A stretch of 64,000 nt of DNA from Marsupella aquatica (lineage: Eukaryota; Marchantiophyta): the NCBI GenBank assembly GCA_973895155.1, contig OZ316896.1:15190001-15254000 (forward strand), read 5' to 3'. The notes under the pieces were generated by a model that was not told the origin of the DNA, searched no databases, and saw only the letters and a list, made by a program, of their open reading frames with translations. Shown here in pieces: positions 46,990 to 57,775 of this stretch (positions within the stretch are counted from its first letter, which is position 1; each line of letters begins with the position of its first letter). The translations under genes were made by a program, and so were the position numbers.

Positions 46990-47115
46990 TCAGTAGGGGT
47001 GACTTCACTTCTTTACCCGTTCTTTGGGGACTGCTAACTTTAGTTCTTTACCCCTTCTTGGTGACTGCTAACTTTAGCTCTTTACCCCTGCTTGGGGAAC
47101 TGTTAACTTAAGTTC
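46990..47115. repeat. Short tandem repeat, three copies
   Basis: CTTTACCC..CTT(T)GG(G)GACTGCTAACTTTAG-like phrases occur three times in a row. Confidence 0.75.
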
Positions 47116-47329
47116 TTTATCTCCTTTCTTGGGCTGTTGCTGGATTTTAGCTCTTAGTTAGATCTTCCTGGTTTTTTCTTGTTTTTTCTTGTTTTTTAGC
47201 TTTAATTGGGCTTCCTATCGTGTCTCCAGGTTTGGAGGTTTTTATTCTTTTGTATTATATGCAGTCAAGCAGAAGCCCAAATTTTGCTTCCCAAATTTTG
47301 CGTTTATTACGAAGCCGATTGTACTACGT

Positions 47330-47640
47330 GCCAAGTTTGAGTACTGTAGGTACTGTATTTCTAGAAGCCAATTAAATCAGCCTTTCCCTATCATAAAAGG
47401 TTAGCTTAGAATATATCATTTGTTCGTTGTCGCATACGTAAATGATATTTCACCGTCTCACTGGGATTCTGTGGACCAAGTCACTCACGATTTTGTGGCC
47501 CATACATTTCTGCAGGGTGGGTGCAGTCTCCCGAATGTTCGTCTGCTTTGCCACCTCAGATCATTTCGCGTTTTTGACTCCTGTACGTTCCCTTCAATGG
47601 ATTTTACATTACTAGGACGCGCTGATCTCCTCATCAAGGA
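47330..47640. repeat. Segment duplicated at 48690-49025
   Basis: Shared landmarks are AGTAGCCAATT-like sequence, AAAAGGTTA, ATTCGTTGTCG, CCCATACATTTCTGCA, and TTCCCTTCAATGGATTTTACATTA followed by CGCTGATCTCCTCA. Both copies lie on the same strand about 1.38 kb apart, with P450 copy E between them. Confidence 0.75.
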
Positions 47641-47744
47641 CGAAGAAAAGCATGTTATTCGGTACACTGTTCTATTCAGGATTCAAAGCTTGAAGTATGA
47701 TTATCCGTAAAATGATGATTATAGTCCCGGGATACAGTACATAC

Positions 47745-48418
47745 CTTGACAAGCTCAAGTACTTCTGGATTTCCTAAAAGATGCTTCAATGCCAATGTTA
47801 GGTGTGGTAACAAAACCTGCGACGCTAGTATCAAATTATCAAAGAATAATTGCTCTTCAGGTCATGGGTTCTCCAGTGCCCGGGTGTTTGTGCTCAATTA
47901 GCTCTTAAGAAAGCAATTCTGACACTTCACTGCATCTGGCGATTTCTCCCATAAATTGATAGATGATTGACTATCTCTGCGATTTTCTCCTGGCCTGCTC
48001 TTCCAAAACAAACATCATGATCGAGAGTCAGTCAGCCCAGCTATGACTTGACAGAGCTACGTCCTGTACTTCGCAAACAACGGACAGCATCCCGCTAAAT
48101 TCATTTTTAAGCACGTACCTACGTATTAACATATGTATCGTTCTAGAATTGCAGATTACTATCCGTCAACGTCGTGGAGAAACGAAGTGTCGCAGTCTCG
48201 CAGTCTCGCTTAAATAATGGCAACTACCTGTGTTGAGATGTATAAAACGATTTGCTTGCTGAACGACCTACCTCGATGCATTGGAGTAACCAGTGCCCGG
48301 CAACGTAATCGGAACGTGGAAAAACCAGTATATATGGTCCCGCAAAGAGCTCCACAAGCTCACTTAAGAGATGATCCACCTCTCCATTCAAATCCTAGAA
48401 GCATGCATGCGCGCGGAC
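47745..48418 (-). pseudogene. Cytochrome P450 copy E, exons 3 and 4 only
   Basis: Minus strand. Exon 3 (48272 to about 48418) begins within ARMLLGFE but has an inserted ATGC that shifts frame. Exon 4 (47745-47994) follows a CAG acceptor and has several small deletions (250 bases against 261). The intron-4 start (GTATGTAC) and about 100 bases of intron 4 still match the intact gene. Exons 1-2 and 5-9 are absent from its flanks, so it is a short dead fragment. Confidence 0.8.
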
Positions 48419-48689
48419 AATCTTTTTCAAATAATTCGGTCTCCCTGAGAACTGCCACATATTCGCATTCCAATTTAATGTTTGAATGAAATTAACTGCC
48501 TTAGAGCAAACCACACAACTGAGAATTAGCTTGTTAACAGAGATCTCGTAGGTAATGCCAAGGGTGTTGAGTTCCGAGTCATCCACCCGGTCATCCACTC
48601 AGCTTGATGACTCGGGGAAATTCAGACGCGAACTCAGTTTATGCAGTCTAACATAATCCCAAATCTCTTGTTTAGGAAGTGTAATGTAG

Positions 48690-49025
48690 TCCTGTACGTG
48701 CAAAGGTTGAGTAGGTGATGTATTTGTAGTAGCCAATTCAATCTGGCAGCCTTTTTTTTATAATAAAAGGTTAAGGGTGAATCATTCATTCGTTGTCGAA
48801 TACCGTCTCACTGGGATTATGTATCTCGAGCAAGTTACATAATCACGATGATATTTCATCGTCTCATTAGCTTGAATCTCGAGCAAGTGACTCACGAATT
48901 TGAGGCCCATACATTTCTGCATCTCCTAAACGTTGGGCTGGTTTGGCACATTGGATCATTTTGCGCTCGGGTTCCCTTCAATGGATTTTACATTAGAACT
49001 AGCTAGGAAGCGCTGATCTCCTCAA
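48690..49025. repeat. Second copy of the duplicated segment at 47330-47640
   Basis: Same landmarks as the first copy, with an extra internal repeat of TCTCGAGCAAGT. No coding content recognised. Confidence 0.75.
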
Positions 49026-50906
49026 CAAAGTGATGGCCACGAGCTCGAAAAAGCTTGACGGGCGAACGGTGTAGGAGTGCGCGGATGGCGACGGGCCCCG
49101 AAATTGATAGTACAGTAATATCAATTGACTGCTGGACAGCATCGATTCGGAAGAACGAAGTCACTGTTGGTGAAAACCTATATTTTCCTGCTCTCTCGTT
49201 CACGAGAGGGAAATCACTCTAACCAAGCTGCTTACTCTATATATATTTCTAACTATAGTCCTCCACCCTTCTCAAGCCTGGTGAGTACAGGTCACGGCAA
49301 GGATCTTTATTTACTTTGAAATGTCCTGTTTAATTTGACACATGTACCAAGATATATCATATTGCCGTGTGGCACAACATATTTGCACTCCTCTATGAAA
49401 ACCATTTTCTAAAGGATTTTCAAATGCTGCAGAAAAACACTTATAAGAGCAATGGAAAACATCTGCGGCAATGTGGTGTGAGACAGGAAAAATCAATGCT
49501 CTCTCGCAGTTCGTCCGTGAGCAGTAGCCATCACTTTGTTCCGAGATGTTCTTGCAGGAGTCCCTCACCCAGAGAGGATGCCAAGTATATTGTATATATG
49601 TCAGTTGCGTGGATTGCTACATTTTGTCAATATGAGACTTGTACCCCAAGCTAGAAATCTTTGCCGATGATTTCTGTCGCCTCTTGTGGATCCTTGATGC
49701 GATGTGCTGCAATTGGAAAACCGCCTTTTGGTGAGGTCATCAACACCGGAAAATGTGAATATCCTGGTTGGTAATTTGCCGGCTAGCAGGTGCACGTCAT
49801 GACCAATAATGGAAATTACTTCATGATTTAGTAGGATTCATAAACTCATCAACGTACTTGATACCAGGACAAAAAAATGAGATGACAAACAAAATATTGA
49901 AATATGAGATAAGTTTCTGTCCGAGCGAAGCTAGAAATGGAAACACGTACCCTCCCTTTAATGTTAGTGTTTACTCCGCTTATCATTGACAACTTAAGCC
50001 CAATTGTGTGACAGGTAGCTGGGCTTGCAACCAGTCATGATGAGTTCAAATCAGTCAAAAGATAATCTTCATAACTGGCTATATATGGATCTGTTAAAGT
50101 CTCTTTCGGGAAAGTTTACTAGGGCTAGGTACCGAAATCGCTAGTCATAGATCAAGTAAAATTATCACCTGTACTTTGTAAGCAAGTGATGCATCACAAT
50201 TTTGAAGGTGACCTTCGATTGCTCACGACGGGGGCAGAGGTGTCTACCACCACCAAACGGTGAGAAGCCCTTAGCGCTAATTTCCTGAACAAGTTGATAT
50301 ATTAAATTGATGAGATGCACGGTCAGACGCACATACATTCTACCCAAACACGACTATTAGCTCATCCTTGTGATTGTCATTTTAAGTTTGAAGTGGTACG
50401 GTTCCGGAACTCACACTGAAGCGCGAAGGATCAAACCCGGTGGGATTTGAAAACAGCAAGATTGATTGTGAAAAGATTGACCATTTTCCAGCCTTTAGGA
50501 ATTGTATAGCCTGCAATCTTGATCCATCCAGCGACGGTAAGGCTCTGACTTGCTCACTTATTTCCTGGGCCACTAACATTGTGGATGTTGTGGATGGTCA
50601 AATACGCGGAGGACCGAACTCGCGCGGCATCCAATCCCATATATCGTATCTAAACTAAGCAGGAATGTTCTACAAGGAACAAAGTACTTCGGACGATACT
50701 TATTTGGGCTACTGCGTCGTGATTTGGGGCTTGCATTAAACCCGTCACTTAGACCTCTGGATACAGAGTAGCTTTAACTTAGAATGCTGCAGGGTTCGTA
50801 AATCGTGTCAGGAGAAGAGGTTCCGTGTGTGTAACCATTTCTAAGGGGCCTGCTATAGTCATAATCTGGTGTCCTGAAAAATTGAGTGGGTAATCTCTTT
50901 CCGGGC

Positions 50907-51071
50907 AGGAGTTACTTACGCTAATGCAGGGCAGGGCTGGGGTTATAGGCTATAACCTGCTCCCAGAATATTCAAAAAAGCTTCCCGGCTACCGCCGATC
51001 AGTTTCTTTTCATATTCCGGACACAGGGTTACAGCCTAGTAACCCTGCGCCCAGACCTGCATTACCTTATA
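50907..51071. mobile_element. Small foldback MITE
   Basis: 165-bp segment whose arms pair as TAATGCAGG..GGGCT(G)GGGTTATAGGCT on the left and the complementary AGCCTAGTAACCCTGCGCCC..CCTGCATTA on the right. It is flanked by the 10-base direct repeat CTTTCCGGGC (50897-50906 and 51072-51081). A 9-11-bp duplication fits Mutator-type transposition. It lies in the extra DNA between exons 6 and 7 of P450 copy C. Confidence 0.65.
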
Positions 51072-51412
51072 CTTTCCGGGCTCTTGACACTAACAATAGG
51101 GAGGAGTATTCCGCTTAGAGCATCCGCACCGGTTGAGGGCAAGCAGGCTGCCATCTGGTGCTGTTTGGCGGGGTGCTGTTTGGCGGGGTACTCTTTTCCA
51201 GGAATCTGCTTTGCACAGTTTGCACCCATGCCCTCCTTTTGGGCTTTCCAAATGAACGTAACCTACGGTTTGAACCTAAGCGGCCTGGTTCAAACCTTCG
51301 TTTGACCTGAAGAATTGCCGTGGAATTCTGGCCGCGATGTTGCCTGCACTCTTGAGAAATTGAAAACGAGTTTCACCAGCAAGCTCATCCTAGGTTGCCG
51401 TAGAAATTAGCG

Positions 51413-51664
51413 ATGGTGATTCCAGAACCTCAATCCTATGCATACATTGCGCAACTTGAGGCTTGGCGAGAGAAATTGAAGAAAGAGATCGAATCGGAGT
51501 TGGCTGAAATGGAGGAAGAGCAAGCTTTTCTGAACGAATTGCTGTTCACTGGGCCATTGTCCATGCAAGGTGTGGACTCGATTACTCAAAAACGCAAGCG
51601 ACGAGGGGGATCACTACTTGGCAAGAGGGCCAAGAGAGAAGGAGAGAACGCGGGCACCAGATGA
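51413..51664 (+). CDS. Small hypothetical protein, charged helix and basic tail
   Basis: An 83-codon frame from ATG at 51413. Residues about 15-42 form a highly charged, helix-prone stretch (EAWREKLKKEIESELAEM), and the C-terminus is strongly basic (QKRKRRGG, KRAKRE), like a nuclear localisation signal. The frame composition looks like coding sequence rather than a chance ORF, but there is no family I recognise and no second exon seen. It sits inside the insertion that separates exons 6 and 7 of P450 copy C, so it may be transposon cargo or a host gene fragment. Confidence 0.35.
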   Translation: MVIPEPQSYAYIAQLEAWREKLKKEIESELAEMEEEQAFLNELLFTGPLSMQGVDSITQKRKRRGGSLLGKRAKREGENAGTR

Positions 51665-52100
51665 TATGGGACGATTATTTTGCTGAAAACTGTACATACA
51701 ATGGAGTAGATTCTAGACGAAGGTTTAGAATGACGAAGAGACCATCAATTTGAACCTCGCTCTCTGTTACTCTGAATGATAAACTTAAGGTACAGGTCCA
51801 GGATACCTCAGCGTTTCACGAAACACCTGCACACAATTATGTGCATAGCTTCGATCAGATTTGAAGGCATCATACGATGGAGTTGCGTTGCGTCGTCTCA
51901 TATCAATTATGCTATCCATTCCTTTGCCAACTTATCTTCCCGCTTATCTTCCACAAGATCGCAGTTCTAGTTAGTACCTGATCTTTGTAAATCATGTCGT
52001 TGATCTCGGCCAGTGACAAGGGCTCTCCAGGGCTCTTTCTCTTGGCTATACCTGCATGCTCGGCCTGCCAATTTGAGTGGAGTCCAAACACTACAAGGAT

Positions 52101-52163
52101 AGGGACAATATAGTCCAAACACCTTTGACTAAGGTGTATTTTGGACTTTGTCCCCACCACTGG
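52101..52163. repeat. Near-perfect hairpin
   Basis: GGGACAATATAGTCCAAA, then CACCTT, a short loop, AAGGTG, and TTTTGGACT..GTCCC. Arms of about 28 bases pair almost completely. It may be a tiny foldback MITE or a small-RNA precursor; it sits just upstream (gene sense) of exon 5 of P450 copy C. Confidence 0.7.
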
Positions 52164-52419
52164 CGCAAACACACGTTAGGGACAAAAGTCTGATGTAAAC
52201 TGTATGATGCGAGGGACCTCTATTGTCTTGGAGAGACAGGCTTACATCTTTACTTTTTTACGTATTATTAATTGTACACTGTATTTTAGAAACATACATT
52301 ATGGTGTTTTCAGGACACTTAATATACATATACACAAGAATATGATGCACACGAGACAAAAGCTCCTTAAAAAAAAGATGTTAAAGGGACACATAAAAGG
52401 TGTTTACTGACTTAATGAG

Positions 52420-52746
52420 ACAGTTTTAGGGGACATAGATATCGTGTGTGAAGGACTATAATTGATGAATAGACACATGTGATGTTACCAAACTCATAGA
52501 AGGTGTTTGTGGACCAGCAAAGATGGTTTTAGGGGACATATATATGATGTATGAAGGACTAAAATTGATGAATAGACATGATGTTACAAGACTCATAGAA
52601 GGTGTTTGCGGACCAGCAAATATGATTTTAGGGGACATATATATGGTGTATAAAGGACAAGAAGTGATGAATAGACATGATGTTAAGGGACTAGTAAAAA
52701 ATTTTGCAAACCAGCTTATATGGTTTTCAAATATGGTGTATAGAGG
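52420..52746. repeat. Roughly 100-bp tandem repeat array, left part
   Basis: Repeating phrases GACATGATGTTA, CTCATAGAAGGTGTTTG(C)GGACCAGCAAA, TTTTAGGGGACATA(TATATG) and GATGAATAGACATG recur about every 100 bases. The array is cut at 52746 and continues at 57408. Weak minus-strand frames across it are repeat artefacts. Confidence 0.85.
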
Positions 52747-55700
52747 TGTGGTGCGTCCCATGGCTCCCTAAACCCAAGAAACCCCCCAGCTCAAGCCGAT
52801 TCCCGCAGGTTTCGTGCTTGGCGAGGCCGTTTCCGCGGCTTAGCGGCATGGGACGCTGCTAACCTTCTACTACTACTATTAACATTTTACACACATATAC
52901 TGGACAGATCCTTCATCGGGTCATGAGATACGTAGCCGGCCTAATATAGGCCTTCCCCTGTCTTCCCCTGTCTTCCCCTCCGTCTTGTTAGGTATGTTTG
53001 GATTCCGCCGCCGGAATGATCCCCAATAGGCTTGGTTAAGCCGCTAAGACCTCTCTCAGCTCGACACATCCAACTCTCACTCCCCTGCTTACTTTCCTTC
53101 CTTCTGTTGATGTGGGCACTCTTCACACAAGTTAATGCGACACACAAATAGCAAAATGACTCATTCTGACTGAGTCATACCATGCACTTGCCATACAAAC
53201 AGTACATCTCATACACAAGTTCTGCGAACTAAGCCGTGAGGCCAACTCTATTCAGCTCTTAGGCATGAGGAAACATGAATATACACAAGGGTCACTGTAT
53301 GACTAACCGAGAGCTTCTCGTACTACTTGATCCCAGCCCGGCTGGTGCAAACTAAAAACTTGCTAAAGAAGAGGCCCTGAGCTCCCCGCTGCCCAGGTAC
53401 TTATCCTGGTAGTGGATCCGCCCTTCTTTGCATCGTAAGCCTAATCTACTTAACAGTAATCTACTTGCCCGAATCTACCTATGTACAGCAAGGCAGGAGC
53501 ACAAGTGTTGCTCCTACCAGTGGGACCGCAATCCCACTAAGCTAAGTGTCAGGGCCGCTCCTGGTTCTGATCCTAATCCTAAACGTGGAGATCCGTGCCC
53601 GCCCTGCCCACTCACGCCTCCTCCCTCCACGTCCGCCCTCCCTAAAAGGAACGGCGCCCTTGCACCGTCACGACACCGGTGGTGGATCCTCAATGGACGC
53701 CCCCAACACTTCCTCCTCAGCCACTGCCGTTGGCCCGCCTACTGACAGATTACCTGCCCTTGACCGAGTCAACTCTCCATCGGCCTGACTGGGTCCACCT
53801 TCGGCTTCAGCCTCGACACCGGCCTCGGCAATACCCACGGCTTCGGCCTCAGCCACTCCCACGGCTTCGGCTTCAGCCACTCCCTCGGCTTCGGCCTCCC
53901 CTTCCCCTAGGGTAGTTGGATCCTTAGCCGTGACCCTGTCTGGGGTCGGTGCTGGGTCTACCTCCTTGATCACCACGGCCTGTGAAGTCGTATTACTCCT
54001 TGACCCTGAAGGTTTCCGCTTCTTCTTCGTTGGTGGCTCGGCAGCTGGTCCCTTCCCCTTCCCACTTACTTCCGGCACTGGTGCAGGTGGCGCGGCTTGT
54101 CCTTCGGCAATTACCACCCCTGGTAACTGGTTTGTCCCAACGGGAGATGGACCTGCTGCAGCTAAGCATTTAAATACTGCGGCTTGTTTCTTCAGCCGCT
54201 CTGTTTGGTTGTCGGCCCGCCGCTGTAGGTTCTCCATCTTCCTCGTGATTTCCTCCAACTCCTCTTGGGTTTCATCCAGGTCCTTACGTGCCCCCTCCAG
54301 CTCGTTTTTGGCCTCCTCCTGCTCCCTGTGGGCTTCCTCCAATTCCTTCTTCAAGGTAGCCCTCTCCTCCTGGGTTGCTCTTAGCTCCTTGTCGAGCTCT
54401 GCAATGATGACAGACTCCATCTGGTTCATCTTGGCGTAAGTCTGTTCGAGCATCTCGTCCTTCTCCCTTAGGTCGGCCTTGAAGCTGGCCGTCAGGGACG
54501 CAAGCTCCTGCTGCAGCGCCATAATCCCTTGATAGGATTTCCCTAACTCGACCTCCTTCTGCTCAAGGGCTCCGCGGATTTTCTCGAGCTTCCCTTTCAA
54601 CGCCCATTCCTTTCTTTGGGTCTCTGCCATGGCCCGGCTGTTGGCTGTTATGTGGGCCTCCTCTGTATTCTTCAGCTCTTGCTTCCACTTTTACCTTTCT
54701 TTGATCGTGTCGGCCAACTCTTCCTGCGTCTGAGTCAGTTTATCCTTGATATTCTGATTATCAGCCTGCGCGGCGTCCAACTGCCCCTGCATGATGTTCA
54801 GCTCATGTCGTTTAATCCGCAGTTCATCTTGGGCTTTCTTGGCCGCCCTTAGATCTTCAATCTCGGCTTCCATCCTCCTAAGCCGCCGAATGACCTCGTC
54901 CTTCTTGCTTCTCTCTAAAGCCACCGCTTCTTCTAATTGGTGCTTCTCCAACTACTCCCTATGGAAAAAGGGTCCTACCTCCAACTCCTCTCCAAAGATG
55001 CCGAGCGCAAGTTCCCCACACATCTCACCATACTCCATGGCTCTATTCTTAGCGTAGGTGGAGTAAGTAGAAGTGATCGGCATCGCCCATCGTGGCCTCT
55101 GCTCCCAAGCCGTCCTGCGGATCTCTTCAATCGTGGCTAGAGGTTTGCTTCCTTTTTCGGCTAGCCGCCTGATGTCCTCCGGCCAATCTCCTCCTGGTAA
55201 ATCCTTTTCCTTAGCCAGGGCGGCCTCTTCCTCCTGCTTGATTCGCTCCTGAAATTCCTGCACCGTCTGTTTTATGCCGTCGAAGCTCGGGGGAGCAACA
55301 TCTGGTGGGGGAGACTCAGGGCTACTCTGCTGGTTGGGGTCCCCTCGCACTACCCTTGGAAGTGTGGGGACAAACCGGCCACAGGTCCTTACTCCTGGAA
55401 CGTAATGGTCCGACCCATAGCCAGAATTATCATGGCTGCAGTCCTCCACTGCCTCCTCTACCTCTTGGATTTCCGGCTTCTCCCTCTCCTCTTCCTCGGT
55501 AGGAGCTTCAGGCAATTCTGCCTCAGATTCGAAGCTTGAGGTTCCCACGTACATTCGAACACCTGGCTTGGATTCCGGCCTGATTCTCTCCTTGTCTCCA
55601 GCAAAGGGGTTTTCTCTTGTGAGCCGGTGTAGGCCTACCTCTGTAGTAGTGTCCTGCATTATTGCCGTTGCCGTTGTTGTTGCCGATGCCGATTTCTTTT

Positions 55701-57407
55701 CTTTCTCCAGTAGTTTCAGCAGACTCTGCATGCCTGGTTGCTGCATCGGCAAGTCTTCCTTCCTGGGCCTAAACACCTGCTCGATCGTAGGACTAACAGG
55801 TGGTTGAGGCTTCTCAGCCAACGGCCTCGGCGTTGGAGCTTCCTCGGGTGCCCTTACCTGCAGGGGAAGTACCGGGGCAAAAGTCTGACCTCTGGCATAC
55901 CGGCACAACAGCGGCATGTGATAGCCAAGCCGCGACACGCTCCCCATGCCGATTACCTGCTGCTCCTCCTTTAAGATCTTCTTCAATTGGTTGAGGAGGT
56001 ACCCGTTGTAGTCCCGGCTTGGGTCTGGCCTTTCTGCCAGATAGACCTGTGCCTTGCCGATCTCTGCCCTCGGCAAGTTACAATGCATGGTCACCCGCAA
56101 GAAGTCGATCATCTCTCCTATGTGCGGGTTGGTGCAGGTGTTCCGGAAGAAGCCATTCTTCGTTGATGGCCCGGGGAACGACCGGAACTCCTTGTCAGGC
56201 AAGGTCTTCCTGGTATCAACTTTGGTCTTATTGCCCATCGGCAAGCCAAACACTTCGGCAATCACCTTGGGAGTAAGATAGAAATCCTTCCCATATATCC
56301 TCGTGCAATTGGTCTCGGGTTCCCATGACCCCACGAATTCTAATAGGTCTGACTCCAGTACCTCCGGCTTCAGCCATGGTAATCTTACAAAGGCCTCCAA
56401 GCCGGATCCGGCCATGAAGCCTTGGTACTTCTTGGTCTGCATGGCCGTAAAGCATGCATCCTCCTCCCGTGCAAAATGTAGTTGCACCTCCACCGGTAGG
56501 GTCGCCGCCCAGCCCTTCCAGGTGTCATCCCTGGTTGGAATGGCCTTGATGGGATCGACCTCCTCCTCTTCGGCTTCTCCCTGCCTCCTGCTCTGCTGCT
56601 CGGCTGGCTTCTTTGGTGCCGCCGACCTCGTTCTTTTTGCCGGGGTGGCTTCATCGTTGACGGCTCCCTTCCTCTTCATCTCTGCTGCCGTGGAGGTCTC
56701 TCCTAGCACCGTTGCCCGGGTCCACCTTTCCGTGCTACCCTTTAATTCCCAGTGTATGTCGTTGCAGTTCTTGATGGCCTCTCGGATGCCGACGACGCTG
56801 TCTTTGCAAAACAGAAGATCGTCGAGTTGATTGGAAGTAGGCATCCACAGGAACTCGTCCTTGATGAGTTCGCCTCCTAAGAAAGCCGTCTTCTGCAGCT
56901 CCCACAATCGAGCGAGCTCCTGCCGTTCTCGAGCTGCCCTTTCTGACTCCTCGTCCTCGTAAGTCTTGATGTACTCAGTTGCCCGTTCGAACAGGCATCC
57001 CCAGAAATGTGCCGCTTGATTGACGTTGCTCATACCCTCCTTAGGTTGATCGTCGGTATCTACTCTCTCCCCGAGTGCTTGCCTAAGCAGCTGACAGTAG
57101 TTGGCCTCCCGTAGTCGTCTGCCTAGTTCGTGCTCGCAAATGAGCCACCATCTCCTGCAAGCGCTCCTTACCCCTCTCCTCTGCCGGTCCTTCTTCCCGT
57201 TGATCCTTCCTAGCCGCCGACGCTTAACGCGCCCTAACCCTAATCGGGTTTTTCACCCTCAGCCTTACCTCCGGCCTCTGCCCGGGTTCCATGGTTGCCC
57301 CTAATTGTTTATATTTTCCTTGTTTTGTCACTATACTAAGGTGTTCCTAGGGTGCCTTCCTGCTTTACCCACTTAACCGGCCGAGTGATTCCTGTCTAGG
57401 CATCACA
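52747..57407 (-). mobile_element. 4.66-kb insertion of unknown class splitting the repeat array
   Basis: Starts TGTGGTGCGTCCC and ends GGCATCACA, flanked by AGAGG on both sides (52742-52746 and 57408-57412). The repeat array reads across the junction if the insert is removed. TG...CA ends and a 5-bp duplication are typical of LTR-retroelement integration, but I find no long direct repeats at the ends. The termini instead show a short inverted match (TGTGGTGCGT against TGTGATGCCT). A 10-base inverted repeat GCGTCCCATG/CATGGGACGC lies inside the left end (about 52752-52855). The only long frame is at 53668-57033. It may be a non-autonomous LTR-derivative or a TIR element. Confidence 0.7.
53668..57033 (-). 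pseudogene. Roughly 1,120-codon frame with plant-mobile-domain-like N-terminal half and coiled-coil C-terminus, two in-frame stops
   Basis: Minus strand, ATG at 57033. The same reading frame continues to 53668, broken only by TAG at 54952-54954 and TAA at about 54688-54690. Residues about 190-300 include FVRLPWLKPEVLESDLLEF, SWEPETN and DFYLTPKVIAEVFGLP, which resemble the plant mobile domain or aminotransferase-like regions of transposon-encoded proteins. The middle is acidic and Pro-rich. After the first stop comes a long heptad-rich coiled coil (about 54100-54940), then a basic patch (PPTKKKRKPSG) and an Ala/Glu repeat tail (AEAEGVAEAEAVG). Upstream of the ATG the frame remains open for some distance. 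It is either a recently killed gene or one expressed by readthrough. No catalytic domain is recognised. Confidence 0.6.
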
Positions 57408-57775
57408 AGAGGACAAAATTTATTGAATTGACATGATGTTACGAGATTGGTACAAGGTGTTTGCAGACTACATGAGAGGGTTTTAGGGGGACATAGATAT
57501 GATATATAGAGGACCAAAACTCCCTCATAGACATGATGTTAAGGGACTCAAGAAAGGTGTTGGCGGAAAAAAATTGATGATTTTAGGGGACATAGATATA
57601 GTGTTTGCAAACCAACTACATGGTTTTAGGGGACATAGATAATGTGTATGTAGGACAAAACATTATTATATGAACATGATGTTGAGGGGACTAGTAGAGG
57701 CGGGAGTAGAGGTGTTTGCGGACTAGTGAAGATGGTTTTAGCGGGGGTTTTAGGGGACATAGATATGGTGTATGT
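57408..57775. repeat. Roughly 100-bp tandem repeat array, right part
   Basis: Continuation of 52420-52746 with the same phrases (GACATGATGTTA, GGTGTTTGC, TTTTAGGGGACATAGATA). It runs directly into the Gypsy integrase fragment at about 57776. Confidence 0.85.

Larger units (their letters stand above)
49651..52064 (-). pseudogene. Cytochrome P450 copy C, exons 5 to 9, decayed
   Basis: Minus strand. Exon 5 (51978-52064) is 87 bp and fully open (AEHAGIAKRKSPGEPL...YKDQ). Exon 6 (about 51743-51826) keeps ETLR but meets a TAA and has lost the GTAAG donor. Between exons 6 and 7 about 1.2 kb of unrelated sequence is inserted. Exon 7 (50415-50510) is 11 bases short and frameshifted. Exon 8 (50169-50284) is open, two codons shorter than in the intact gene, and its haem loop reads FGGGRHLCPRRE, with Gly replaced by Arg after Cys-Pro. 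Exon 9 (49651 to about 49789) has lost its AG acceptor and has an altered end after KGGFPI. Exons 1-4 are missing. Confidence 0.85.

Noticed and set aside
53428-57304. Plus-strand ORFs of Leu/Pro/Ser-rich sequence
   Set aside because: Antisense shadows of the long minus-strand coiled-coil frame and its upstream extension.
52747-57407. Full LTR retrotransposon with paired LTRs
   Set aside because: The ends are TG...CA with a 5-bp duplication, but I could not find a direct repeat of the left end near the right end or the reverse, nor a primer-binding site.
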